DNA from: Bacillota bacterium
GTDB lineage: Bacteria > Bacillota > Clostridia > Christensenellales > SZUA-584
DNA: 29,757 nucleotides
Assembly: GCA_023399095.1 (NCBI GenBank)
Contig: JAEWQS010000163.1
Coordinates: 1 to 29,757, forward strand
Direction of reading: 5' to 3'
Shown: in pieces, positions 6,818 to 14,500 of the stretch
Layout of the letters: the number at the start of each line of letters is the position of its first letter
How positions within the stretch are numbered: the first letter of the stretch is position 1
The notes under the pieces: generated by a model
What the model saw: the letters and a program-made list of their open reading frames with translations, nothing else
Database searches by the model: none
Told to the model about the DNA's origin: nothing
Translations under genes and position numbers: made by a program

Positions 6818-8308
6818 CTATATCATGTTGTTAAATATTACTATTTGGTCTTTTAGCTCAAGCTCACTTTCATCGATGATACCGGTGATGGTATGATTGC
6901 TAAACAGAAGAATTCTGTTTGATATCTGCAAGATTTCGTAAACGTTTGACGAAATCATTATGATCGATACCCCCCTGTTCGAGAATGAAACCAACAACTC
7001 AAGAATCTGCTTTCTGCTGTTGTTATCCAATCCTTTTGTGGGATCAACCAGAATCAACACCTTTGGGAAAGTGCTCATCGCTCTTGCAATGCTCACTTTT
7101 CTCTGCTGCACAGCCGTTAGCGAATCCATTTCAATATCAGTATCAAGAAAGCTGAGTCCAATATCTGCGCCCACTGTCTCCACCAGCCAATCTTCAAGCT
7201 CCTTGCGTATAATCTTTAGATGGCTGATGCTGTTTAAGCGGAGTATGCTAATGTTCTCCTTTACACCAATGTTATACAAAAGCCCGTTTTCTTCGCTTTC
7301 AAACGATATCAGCGCGATCTTATTTTTTATTGCATCCGACGTGTTTCTTGTTTTAATCCTCTTACCGTCCAGATAGATTTTCCCGCTTGTTGGCCTCTCT
7401 ATCCCAAACAGCGCATACCCGATCTCGCATTTACCCGAGCCATACGACCCAGTAATGCTGATGATCTCACCTTTTTTCAGTGTAAAGCTTACGTCCTTTA
7501 ATGCATTTTTTGTGGTCAGATTCTCAACACGCAATACTTCTTCGGATATATCGTTCAGTGATATTCCCGGTTTCTTGATAACATAATCATTGGTGATCAT
7601 TTGAATGATCTTTTCTCGATCAATCTCTGAAGTTTTGACATTCCCTATGATACTGCCATATTTCATGATATACATTCTGTCAGATACATCGGCAAAATCC
7701 TTAAGGTTTTGAGCAACCACCAGTATGCCGACTTTTCTCTTTGACAGTTCTCGGAATACCCCCTCAAACAATTTTAACTGATTTTTATCCAGCAGTATGT
7801 TCGTATGATCCATGATCACTACTTTGGGATTATCGAGAAGCGCTTTGCCCAACTGAACAAGCTGGATCTGCTCAATCTTCAGATCCGACGCGGGTGTCTC
7901 AGGTATAATGTCCAAACCAAGGATATTGAGCAGCTCCCGGGTGCGTGCCGTCTGTTGTTTGACTTTGAGAAAAGGTTTGCTGTTCGCATCGCTTCTTCCA
8001 AGGAACAGATTCTCCATGACCGTCAGGTTTGGAATAAGATCGCTTTTTTTATGGATGATGCTAATGCCCGCTTTTTTTCCGTCGTTTGGGCATGTGATTT
8101 CCACTTCCCTGCCATCAACATAAATCTTGCCGAAGTCCGGTTGAAAAACCCCTCCAAGAAGCCGAACCACCATGGCTTTCGATTGCCCCATGTCACCAAA
8201 AAGCTTTACAATTTCCCCCTCGTATATCGTCAGAGATATATTCTTTAATACCTTTACATCATTGATTTTCTTTGAAACACAGTCTAATCTTAAAACCTCT
8301 CTCCTCAT
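6818..8308 (-). CDS. Degenerate RbsA-like double ATP-binding-domain protein, probably poor in ATP hydrolysis
   Basis: The protein has the size (496 aa) and domain order of RbsA/MglA, with two ABC domains, but most catalytic motifs are altered. In domain 1 the Walker A reads GDMGQSKA (Gly before Lys and Ser after it both lost), the signature is LKIEQIQ instead of LSGGQ, and Walker B ends VVIMDHT with His in place of the catalytic Glu. In domain 2 Walker A is GSYGSGKC (Cys in place of Ser/Thr), the signature is LTAVQQ, and Walker B is LILVDPT without the Asp-Glu pair. The start is ATG 8308, preceded by GGAGG 5 bases away; the ATG at 8320 has no such site. The reading frame is uninterrupted, so it is not a pseudogene. 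It could form a mixed pair with the intact ATPase at 3111 or act in regulation. Confidence 0.88.
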   Translation of the reverse strand: MRREVLRLDCVSKKINDVKVLKNISLTIYEGEIVKLFGDMGQSKAMVVRLLGGVFQPDFGKIYVDGREVEITCPNDGKKAGISIIHKKSDLIPNLTVMENLFLGRSDANSKPFLKVKQQTARTRELLNILGLDIIPETPASDLKIEQIQLVQLGKALLDNPKVVIMDHTNILLDKNQLKLFEGVFRELSKRKVGILVVAQNLKDFADVSDRMYIMKYGSIIGNVKTSEIDREKIIQMITNDYVIKKPGISLNDISEEVLRVENLTTKNALKDVSFTLKKGEIISITGSYGSGKCEIGYALFGIERPTSGKIYLDGKRIKTRNTSDAIKNKIALISFESEENGLLYNIGVKENISILRLNSISHLKIIRKELEDWLVETVGADIGLSFLDTDIEMDSLTAVQQRKVSIARAMSTFPKVLILVDPTKGLDNNSRKQILELLVSFSNRGVSIIMISSNVYEILQISNRILLFSNHTITGIIDESELELKDQIVIFNNMI

Positions 8309-8400
8309 GCTTTCCTCCATACTTTGATAATCAGCTTATTCAATTTTTTCATTGTACATCTCATAAACTTCATTCTACATCAAAGACCATTTGGAGGGAA

Positions 8401-8423
8401 TCCATCATCCATCTGGTGATGGA
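8401..8423 (-). other. Stem-loop downstream of the AllA-like gene
   Basis: TCCATCA at 8401-8407 is perfectly inverted at 8417-8423 around a 9-base loop, about 20 bases after the AllA-like gene ends. No U-run follows in the direction of transcription, so it is probably not a full terminator. The 123-base gap between 8320 and 8444 shows no other feature. Confidence 0.35.
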
Positions 8424-8443
8424 CAATTCATGTAGGTTGTTAA

Positions 8444-8935
8444 CTATTGTTCGATTTTAAGTTTTTCGGTAAGTTCCTTGCTGATAAAGTCGTTCTTCGG
8501 TGTATCTGTTTTGAAAGCGACCAACACATCACATGTTTCCGTCACTGCATACGGTGTCCAGTGCCACATCCCTTTGTCGAAGACGACGCCCTCGCCTTGA
8601 TTGACCCGGACCGCTATAATCTTGTCTAGATCGGGAGACAACTTACCGTTGATCTCAATCGAAGAAGTCACAGGCGTAATAAAATCACCACTTATCGCAG
8701 CAAGCAATTCTTCGGTTTCAACATGCTGCTCGAGCATATCTACAACTAAGTCCCGCTTCTTTGCGACACAGATACCAAACTCAATCGACTCACTGCATTC
8801 TATGATCGCAAGCTGTCCATAAAACGTTTGAATATCCGATTGCGCATCCGGCTCAACTTTGGTAGTTATACTTATCACTTTGCCAAACTCTTTGAAGTTT
8901 TCGGGTGTTACATGTTGAGCCTTGATCGTTTTCAT
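8444..8935 (-). CDS. Ureidoglycolate lyase (AllA)-family cupin-like protein, substrate uncertain
   Basis: This small protein (163 aa) resembles AllA along its length. It has the N-terminal EFGKVI segment, the EQHVETEELLAAISGDF block that parallels AllA ERHPLGTQAFIPMKGE (His71), and the C-terminal GMWHWTPYAV block (Trp124, His125) that parallels NVWHHPLFAW. In AllA the enzyme cleaves ureidoglycolate to glyoxylate and urea. No allantoin or purine genes accompany it here, and it is embedded among sugar-acid enzymes, so a related role such as a lyase or hydrolase acting on a 2-hydroxy or 2-oxo sugar acid is more likely. GAGG lies 9 bases before the ATG. The gene follows the Gfo/Idh oxidoreductase by 22 bases and clearly belongs to the same operon. 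The family call is good, the reaction unknown. Confidence 0.8.
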   Translation of the reverse strand: MKTIKAQHVTPENFKEFGKVISITTKVEPDAQSDIQTFYGQLAIIECSESIEFGICVAKKRDLVVDMLEQHVETEELLAAISGDFITPVTSSIEINGKLSPDLDKIIAVRVNQGEGVVFDKGMWHWTPYAVTETCDVLVAFKTDTPKNDFISKELTEKLKIEQ

Positions 8936-8957
8936 AACATTAACCTCACTTAATAAA

Positions 8958-10109
8958 TTAATATTCTATTTTCTTCCATGCCCGCTCAACAGAAGACTGT
9001 TCTGCCGCATCAAGTACTTTTTGTACCATCAGGCCGTCTCTGAAGTTCGGTGTGATGTGTTTGCCCTCTTTGATTGCAGTAAAGAAATCGTAGTATTCGT
9101 TCACAAAAGTATCGCCATAACCGATAATGTGCCCCACCGGGAACCAGTTCGCCATGTACGGATGAACGCCTTCACCAACTTGAACCCTGCGAAAGCCTTT
9201 CAAGCGAGTCGGGTCTGCGTCGTTGTAATATTCTAGTTCGTTGAGCATCTCTTCATCCCATATAATCGCACCTTTACTACCGGCAACCTCGATTCTGTTC
9301 TGATTCTTATGCCCCGTGCCGTTTCTCGTGCTTTCAAAATAGGCCATCATGTTTTGATTCTTAAATGTTGCTAGCATCTGAGAAGCATCATCCACATCGA
9401 CTTCATCCATTTCGTCACCAGCCACTGCGAGCAGTCCGTCTTCAAACACTGCCTTTGGCCTGTGTTTGTTGAAAGTCTTCTCGACACAGCAGACTTCGTC
9501 CAGTTCCCCAATCAGGAATCTTGCGATATCGATGATGTGTGCGCCGAGATCTCCGTGTGTGCCATACCCGGCGAGGCTCTTTTTCAGTCTCCATGCGATC
9601 GGGAAGTTCGGGTCGGTCAGCCAGTCCTGGGACCATATCGCTCTGAAATGATACAGCTTTCCGAGCACACCTTCTTCAATCAGCTGTTTCGCAAGGCAAA
9701 GGGCAGGCACTCTGCGGAAATTGAACCCTATCATGTTGATGACCTTATTGTCTTCAACCGCCTTGACCATCGCTTCTGCATCCTTCATATCCAGCGCCAA
9801 CGGTTTCTCACAGAAAATATGTTTACCGGCGTTCGCCGCTGCGATCGCGATCTCTGCATGAAATTTGCTGGGCGCCGCAATGCTGACTGCGTCGATGTCT
9901 TTGTCGTTAATGATTTCCTTCCAGTCCAGTACCGCCTTTTCCCATCCCCATCTTTTTGCAATTTCAATGACCGATTCTTCGTTTGAGCAGATCATTTTTT
10001 TACCGATCTCCACGCCCAAGTCGAAAAATATCGGAGCATCAGTGATTGCGTGCGTATGCGCACGTCCCATAAACTTGTGGCCGACTAATGCCACATTTAT
10101 CTTTTTCAT
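8958..10109 (-). CDS. Gfo/Idh/MocA-family NAD(P)-dependent oxidoreductase
   Basis: This cytoplasmic sugar or polyol dehydrogenase (383 aa) probably oxidises a hydroxyl of a sugar or cyclitol with NAD(P). The Rossmann loop is GHKFMG (residues 10-15), a common variant of GxGxxG in this family. The diagnostic CEKPLALD lies at 100-107 with the catalytic Lys102. The active-site Asp187 and His191 lie in GDLGAHIID. ATG 10109 is preferred over GTG 10115 because GAGGGGG stands 8 bases before it. It lies 31 bases after the PfkB-type kinase gene and immediately before the AllA-like gene. The family includes inositol 2-dehydrogenase and 1,5-anhydrofructose reductase, but no other inositol genes are present, so the substrate stays open. 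Confidence 0.92.
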   Translation of the reverse strand: MKKINVALVGHKFMGRAHTHAITDAPIFFDLGVEIGKKMICSNEESVIEIAKRWGWEKAVLDWKEIINDKDIDAVSIAAPSKFHAEIAIAAANAGKHIFCEKPLALDMKDAEAMVKAVEDNKVINMIGFNFRRVPALCLAKQLIEEGVLGKLYHFRAIWSQDWLTDPNFPIAWRLKKSLAGYGTHGDLGAHIIDIARFLIGELDEVCCVEKTFNKHRPKAVFEDGLLAVAGDEMDEVDVDDASQMLATFKNQNMMAYFESTRNGTGHKNQNRIEVAGSKGAIIWDEEMLNELEYYNDADPTRLKGFRRVQVGEGVHPYMANWFPVGHIIGYGDTFVNEYYDFFTAIKEGKHITPNFRDGLMVQKVLDAAEQSSVERAWKKIEY

Positions 10110-10140
10110 CGACACATCCCCCTCATTTTTTCTTTCTATG

Positions 10141-11199
10141 TTATCTTTTTACTCTGGCGCTTCCGCCCCTCATTACGCTCTCCGCTTCTTCTTTGTACGC
10201 CCAGTTCCAATCGCCCATGAATCCGTGACAAAGCGCAGAGTACGCCGCAGAAAACTCGATCATGTCCTGTCCCTTGTACTCTCCGGTTATCAGAGAATAA
10301 ATGAGAGCCGACGCGAAACTGTCACCGCCACCCGTCCTGTCATATATCTCAAGGTTCTCGTATTTTTTTGAAACGTAGTATTCTCCATTATGGTAAGCAA
10401 CCGTCCTCCAGTCATTCAGACAAGCTGTTTTGACTTCTCTAAGCGTTGTCCCAACCGTCTTAACATTTGGATATTTCTCGCAGACTTTCTCAGCAACCGC
10501 CTTATAGTTCATTGGGTCGAGCTTAGAGTATGCTTTGCTCGTATCGTCCGCCTTGATACCCAGCATTGTTTCAAAATCTTCTTCGTTTCCGATCAGCACA
10601 TCAATGTACGGCATCGCCTTGACCATTGCGGCCTGTGCCTGCTCGGGCGACCAAAGCGTAGACCGGAAGTTTAGATCAAAGCTAGTTGTTACTCCGCATT
10701 CCTTAGCGATCTTGAGTGAACGAACTGCCTCATCTGCAGCCTGCGGTGAAATCGCACAGGTGATACCCGTGGTATGGAACCAGCCGGCGTCCGCAAAAAT
10801 GCGTTTCCAATCGAGTTCACCTTCCTGTATCTGTGATATCGCACTATGTCCTCTGTCGTAAATCTGTCTTGACGCACGCGGACCGATACCGACTTCTACA
10901 AAACAAAGGCCGTTTCTCGATTTTCTGCCTGATCCATCATACTTCTCGACAATAACGTCATCCATGTCAACGTTATGCTCGCGGCCCTTGTTGATGACAT
11001 ACTTGCCCGACCATGTATCGACAAGCTTAGATACCCACTTTGTCTTGATCCCAAGCGTCGATGTGTTGACACAGACGTTCAGTTCCGCTGCCGCGATGGC
11101 AAGATTAAGATACTGTGCTTGCTCAAGCCTTACATGTTCCGGCGGATTAAAGCGCACCATTGCTTCACCGAAACCTACTAAATCATATCTTTTGGTCAT
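10141..11199 (-). CDS. PfkB-family carbohydrate kinase, 2-keto-3-deoxygluconate-kinase-like
   Basis: This sugar kinase (352 aa) phosphorylates a keto-sugar or 2-keto-3-deoxy acid with ATP. The N-terminal GFGEAMVRFNPP segment is typical of KDG kinases, and the C-terminal PfkB signature DRTGGGDSF carries the catalytic Asp293 and the anion hole. The first PfkB motif is unusual: AIAAAELNV (residues 34-42) stands where GGAxxN-like glycines are expected, which may alter substrate fit. The start is ATG 11199, with GGAGG 5 bases upstream. A longer in-frame start at 11250 would overlap the upstream gene by 38 bases and lacks a ribosome site. It follows the 2-hydroxyacid dehydrogenase gene by 13 bases. 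Together with two DapA-type aldolases it suggests a 2-keto-3-deoxy-sugar-acid step, but phosphorylation of a ketose is also possible. Confidence 0.9.
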   Translation of the reverse strand: MTKRYDLVGFGEAMVRFNPPEHVRLEQAQYLNLAIAAAELNVCVNTSTLGIKTKWVSKLVDTWSGKYVINKGREHNVDMDDVIVEKYDGSGRKSRNGLCFVEVGIGPRASRQIYDRGHSAISQIQEGELDWKRIFADAGWFHTTGITCAISPQAADEAVRSLKIAKECGVTTSFDLNFRSTLWSPEQAQAAMVKAMPYIDVLIGNEEDFETMLGIKADDTSKAYSKLDPMNYKAVAEKVCEKYPNVKTVGTTLREVKTACLNDWRTVAYHNGEYYVSKKYENLEIYDRTGGGDSFASALIYSLITGEYKGQDMIEFSAAYSALCHGFMGDWNWAYKEEAESVMRGGSARVKR

Positions 11200-11212
11200 G
11201 TCAGCCTCCAAA

Positions 11213-12184
11213 TTACTCATTACTTTCCAGTAACTTTTTATTAAATACAAACTTAGGTGTGTTGCCCTTTAAATAATCCGCGATACCAAGCGCCGCTTCA
11301 TTTGCAACCCTTGCCGAGCACTCCTTGGTCAACGCTGCGGTGTGCGGTGTCAATATGACATTCTTCAGCCCAAGCAACGGATTGTCCATGCTTGGCGGCT
11401 CTGATTCCAGAACATCCAGTGCTGCTCCCGCGATCTCACCGTTTTTCAGTTTCTCTGCGAGCGCGTATTCATCAATGATGCCGCCTCTTGCTGTGTTGAT
11501 GATATACGCCGTTGGTTTCATCATTGAGAGCAGTCTTTCACCGATTAGGTTTTTGGTCTCTGGTGTTAGCGGAATGTGAAGCGAAATATAATCCGCACGT
11601 TTAAACACTTCTTCGATCTCTGTATACAGCGTGATATCATCAAGCTCTTTGATATACGGGTCATACCCGATGACTTGCATATCAAACGCCGCCTTGCATT
11701 TATCTGCCGCAAACCTTCCGATGCGTCCGCATCCGATTAAACCAAGTATCTTACCTTGGATATCAACAGCCTTGTTTGTCCGTCTAATCTTAAAGTTTCC
11801 CGATCTTAATTCGCTGTCGTACATCAAAAGCTGCTTGGATATTGCAATAATCAGCGCTACAGTATGTTCAGCCACAGATATCGAGTTAGCCTGCGGCGTG
11901 TTGAGTACCAAAACGCCCTGCTCTGTGGCCGCTAAAACATCGACGTTGTCGACACCTACGCCTGTCCGGCTGATGACTTTCAGATTCTGAGCGCTTTTGA
12001 TCACTTCCTGAGTCATCTTATACGATGTGCTTAAAAGTATCGCTTCAGCATCTTTAATATGCGCGTCAAACGACGCTTGATCTCCGTCAGGTATGGTGAC
12101 CAGTTCTATATCTGATATTCCTTCAAACAGCTTAGCGTCCGCTTCATTCAGTCTCTTGGTTAAAATAACTTTTCTCATATCCAA
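11213..12184 (-). CDS. D-isomer-specific 2-hydroxyacid dehydrogenase (phosphoglycerate dehydrogenase-like)
   Basis: This NAD(P)-dependent dehydrogenase (about 323 aa) interconverts 2-hydroxy and 2-oxo acids. The NAD-binding motif LIGCGRIG follows the central long helix. The catalytic Arg is in TARGGIID, the Glu in the DVLESEPP region, and the His in LTPHTA, so the triad is complete. It lacks the ACT and intervening domains of long SerA proteins. The likely start is TTG 12184, with AGAAAGG 6 bases before it; ATG 12178 is the alternative and would lie 12 bases from the same site. Within this cluster it could reduce a keto acid such as hydroxypyruvate or glyoxylate, or oxidise a sugar acid. A GC-rich hairpin (12201-12232) separates it from the aldolase gene. 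Confidence 0.9.
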   Translation of the reverse strand: MDMRKVILTKRLNEADAKLFEGISDIELVTIPDGDQASFDAHIKDAEAILLSTSYKMTQEVIKSAQNLKVISRTGVGVDNVDVLAATEQGVLVLNTPQANSISVAEHTVALIIAISKQLLMYDSELRSGNFKIRRTNKAVDIQGKILGLIGCGRIGRFAADKCKAAFDMQVIGYDPYIKELDDITLYTEIEEVFKRADYISLHIPLTPETKNLIGERLLSMMKPTAYIINTARGGIIDEYALAEKLKNGEIAGAALDVLESEPPSMDNPLLGLKNVILTPHTAALTKECSARVANEAALGIADYLKGNTPKFVFNKKLLESNE

Positions 12185-12200
12185 ACGAAACCTTTCTGAA

Positions 12201-12232
12201 ATTCGGATCGGTGGCGTTGTGCGCCGCCGAAT
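12201..12232 (-). other. GC-rich intercistronic hairpin
   Basis: ATTCGG at 12201-12206 is inverted at 12227-12232. Inside it CGGTG (12209-12213) pairs with CGCCG (12222-12226), leaving an 8-base loop and a 2-base bulge. There is no U-run, so it looks like a structural element or processing site between the aldolase and dehydrogenase cistrons rather than a terminator. Confidence 0.45.
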
Positions 12233-12237
12233 CGGTT

Positions 12238-13125
12238 TTAAATCATTCCCTCTTTTTCAAGGAGTGCTTTTATTTTTGTTTTGTTTTCTTCCGTGAGAGG
12301 CAGAAGAGGCAGTCTCGGATCCCCACCCTTGAGTCCGGCGAGATCCATCGCATACTTGACTGCAGCGACTCCGCCTGCGCCGGATACGCCCTTATTGAGC
12401 TGGAGTACCTTTTCGTTCAATGCGAACGCTTCTTTATACTTTTGTTCTATTACCAATTCATACAATTCGTTGACAATACCGGGGAAAATGTTCGCGAGAG
12501 AGACCACGCCGCCAGTTCCGCCCATGATGACTGTCATCATAAAGAAGTTTGCCGAGCCTGCCATAACGTTCATGATGTCTCTCGCTCCGAAGAGGAAACC
12601 TTCGATGCTGCCTGTGGACGAATCTTTAATGCCAACAATCTTCGGGTTCTTCGCGCACTCTTGAACGAGCTTGACAGATAGAGTGGTACCCCCGCAGAAC
12701 TGCGGTGCGTTATAGAGCAAACACGGTGTGTGAACGGCGTTTGCCACATCATTAAAATATTTGATCAGCACCGGATCCGTCATTTGTTTTTTAAAATATG
12801 AAGGCGGAAGCAGAGTCAGAAAATCTGCGCCAAGCGCTTCGAATTTTTTTGCAAACTCTATGGTCTCATAAGTTGATTCAAAGATACATCCAGCCATTAC
12901 CGCCTGATCTTTGCCCTTGTTTTCGATAATTGTCTTCAATACCTTTTCTTTTTCGTCGTTGGTCAAATTCTTGTTTTCACCATTAGAGCCAAGGGCAAGA
13001 TAACCCTTGATACCTGAGTTCGCATAGAACTCCATGTTTTGTTTAAGAGCCGCATAGTCTACTCCGCCCTCACTCGTAAATGGTGTTGTAATCGGTGCGA
13101 ACACACCTTTTAATTTTTCGTTCAT
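12238..13125 (-). CDS. DapA-family (dihydrodipicolinate synthase / N-acetylneuraminate lyase) aldolase 1
   Basis: This class I pyruvate-type aldolase (295 aa) is a full-length TIM barrel of the DapA/NanA superfamily. The Schiff-base Lys167 lies in KIVGIKDSS and the proton-relay Tyr138 in CLLYNAPQ. The pyruvate-binding GTTGE loop reads GSNGE (residues 47-50), as in many sugar-acid aldolases rather than true DapA. The usual PYY motif reads PSYF (residues 108-111). AAAGGA lies 9 bases before the ATG. The absence of lysine genes and the presence of a KDG-kinase-like protein favour cleavage of a 2-keto-3-deoxy sugar acid to pyruvate plus an aldehyde. A second, clearly different family member lies at 16740, so the two may act on different steps or stereoisomers. 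Confidence 0.9.
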   Translation of the reverse strand: MNEKLKGVFAPITTPFTSEGGVDYAALKQNMEFYANSGIKGYLALGSNGENKNLTNDEKEKVLKTIIENKGKDQAVMAGCIFESTYETIEFAKKFEALGADFLTLLPPSYFKKQMTDPVLIKYFNDVANAVHTPCLLYNAPQFCGGTTLSVKLVQECAKNPKIVGIKDSSTGSIEGFLFGARDIMNVMAGSANFFMMTVIMGGTGGVVSLANIFPGIVNELYELVIEQKYKEAFALNEKVLQLNKGVSGAGGVAAVKYAMDLAGLKGGDPRLPLLPLTEENKTKIKALLEKEGMI

Positions 13126-13145
13126 AATATTAATCCTTTCAAAAT

Positions 13146-14486
13146 CTATTTTGCGCCTTGAACTGCGTTCATAAATCTTCTCTGGTAGGATACTACCTGG
13201 CTGGTCGACGTAAATCTTGCAAGATACCCCGGCTCAGCGGTAATCACCAGACGATCAATCACGTCCGCAAATTCAGGATCTACCGTTAATTTATCAAGAT
13301 CCGGATAATTGTTCGGGCCTTCCATGCTGCAGATAATTAATCTGGTGTCCGGTAAGTTGTTTTGCTTTAGCATCCTTAGGTTATGTCTCGCCATATCGAG
13401 ACCGTCGCTGCCTTCCTTGCTGTCAAAGTTTCGGTACTTGATGATGTCCTCAGCGAAATGCTTGACAGTCAGCAGATCTTTATCCGTTTCAAACTTGCTT
13501 AAAAGATCCACTTTCAGCAAGAATGCTCTTAATTCTTCGAGATATTTTTTGTCTCTGGTAATTTCAAAGAACGCAAGCAGATTCTTCATCTGTTGAGTCT
13601 GTATCAACCTGTGACGAACAAAGGTGTTGATGAAAGCCGGTTTCGCCTGCAATGCCAGCGCGGTCTGGTACGGTTCAAACATAAGCGTATAGTTGATACG
13701 GTATCCGTGGTCGCGCAGCTTAAGTGCAAGATTGTGGCTTCTTAATGCATCCTCGGTGGGTGCTGCGTCATAACGCACACCGAACGTTTTGTCGCCCGTC
13801 AATAGTTCATTGACATTGCCGCTGTTGACGGGGCCCATGTGCGGAACTTTAACGACCAGTCTGTACTCGGATAATATCTCTTTGAACTTCTCGCACTCAT
13901 CGAGTATTTTATCAAAATCTTTTTCAAACGGGTTATTGAGCTCTACGCTTATATCCACGCCGGGTCCAAGAATATTGCCAAGCTCGGTCATGACCTCTTC
14001 GATCGTCTCAAACTTGTTGCCCACGTTAGCTTTTGGATTGTTAATGAAAAGATCATACACAATACCCGGGTTGCATGTCAGATTTCCGAGCATTGGAGCG
14101 ATCGGAGCGACCTCGTAGGGATTCGCCGAATCAGCTGAAAAAATAATCTTGGTTGCTCTCTTCATGCCGTCCTTATCGTAACTGATGTCACGCACCAGAT
14201 CGACCAATAGCACGCCTTCTTCTCCCAAGTAGCTCTCTACTCTGAATCCTGCCGGAGTTTCCCCCTCGCACACCGCGAAAGTATTGATCACATTTGCAAA
14301 ACGATCCGTCACGCCCACGAATGCGGCCACTTCTTTTAGCACTTGATATTCTTTAAAGCTGATTGCTTTATCAAGCACTCTGTTTACCAGAGCTTCCTGT
14401 CCCCTCACCGCAGGAATATTCAATGACCTTAATGTAAAATTGATACACGCTTTTCCGTATCCGTTTTTTGAGTAATTCACAGTCAT
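13146..14486 (-). CDS. Long transaldolase / fructose-6-phosphate-aldolase-like protein with extra N-terminal domain
   Basis: Residues 111-290 match the transaldolase barrel in order. IIFSADSANPYE carries Asp119, where small transaldolases have IDTAN. GNLTCNPGIV parallels GVTTNPSLI. VDISVEL carries Glu182. LVVKVP carries the Schiff-base Lys213. INYTLMFEPYQTALALQA parallels VTLIFSPAQALLAAKA and is followed by FVRHR, where the family has FVGR. The catalytic triad is therefore complete. The protein is 446 aa, about twice the small TalC/FSA type. About 110 extra residues precede the barrel, and a helical insertion of about 80 residues (295-375) precedes the last strands (RLIICSMEGPNN onward). AAAGGA lies 10 bases before the ATG. 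It is encoded right after the transketolase subunits, which fits shared handling of keto-sugars. The exact donor is unknown, and neither extra region was recognised. Confidence 0.8.
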   Translation of the reverse strand: MTVNYSKNGYGKACINFTLRSLNIPAVRGQEALVNRVLDKAISFKEYQVLKEVAAFVGVTDRFANVINTFAVCEGETPAGFRVESYLGEEGVLLVDLVRDISYDKDGMKRATKIIFSADSANPYEVAPIAPMLGNLTCNPGIVYDLFINNPKANVGNKFETIEEVMTELGNILGPGVDISVELNNPFEKDFDKILDECEKFKEILSEYRLVVKVPHMGPVNSGNVNELLTGDKTFGVRYDAAPTEDALRSHNLALKLRDHGYRINYTLMFEPYQTALALQAKPAFINTFVRHRLIQTQQMKNLLAFFEITRDKKYLEELRAFLLKVDLLSKFETDKDLLTVKHFAEDIIKYRNFDSKEGSDGLDMARHNLRMLKQNNLPDTRLIICSMEGPNNYPDLDKLTVDPEFADVIDRLVITAEPGYLARFTSTSQVVSYQRRFMNAVQGAK

Positions 14487-14500
14487 AGCAATTTTATCCT

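Noticed and set aside
11200..11250. Longer N-terminus for the PfkB-type kinase
   Set aside because: It would overlap the upstream dehydrogenase gene by 38 bases and add residues not typical of the family, while ATG 11199 has GGAGG at ideal distance.
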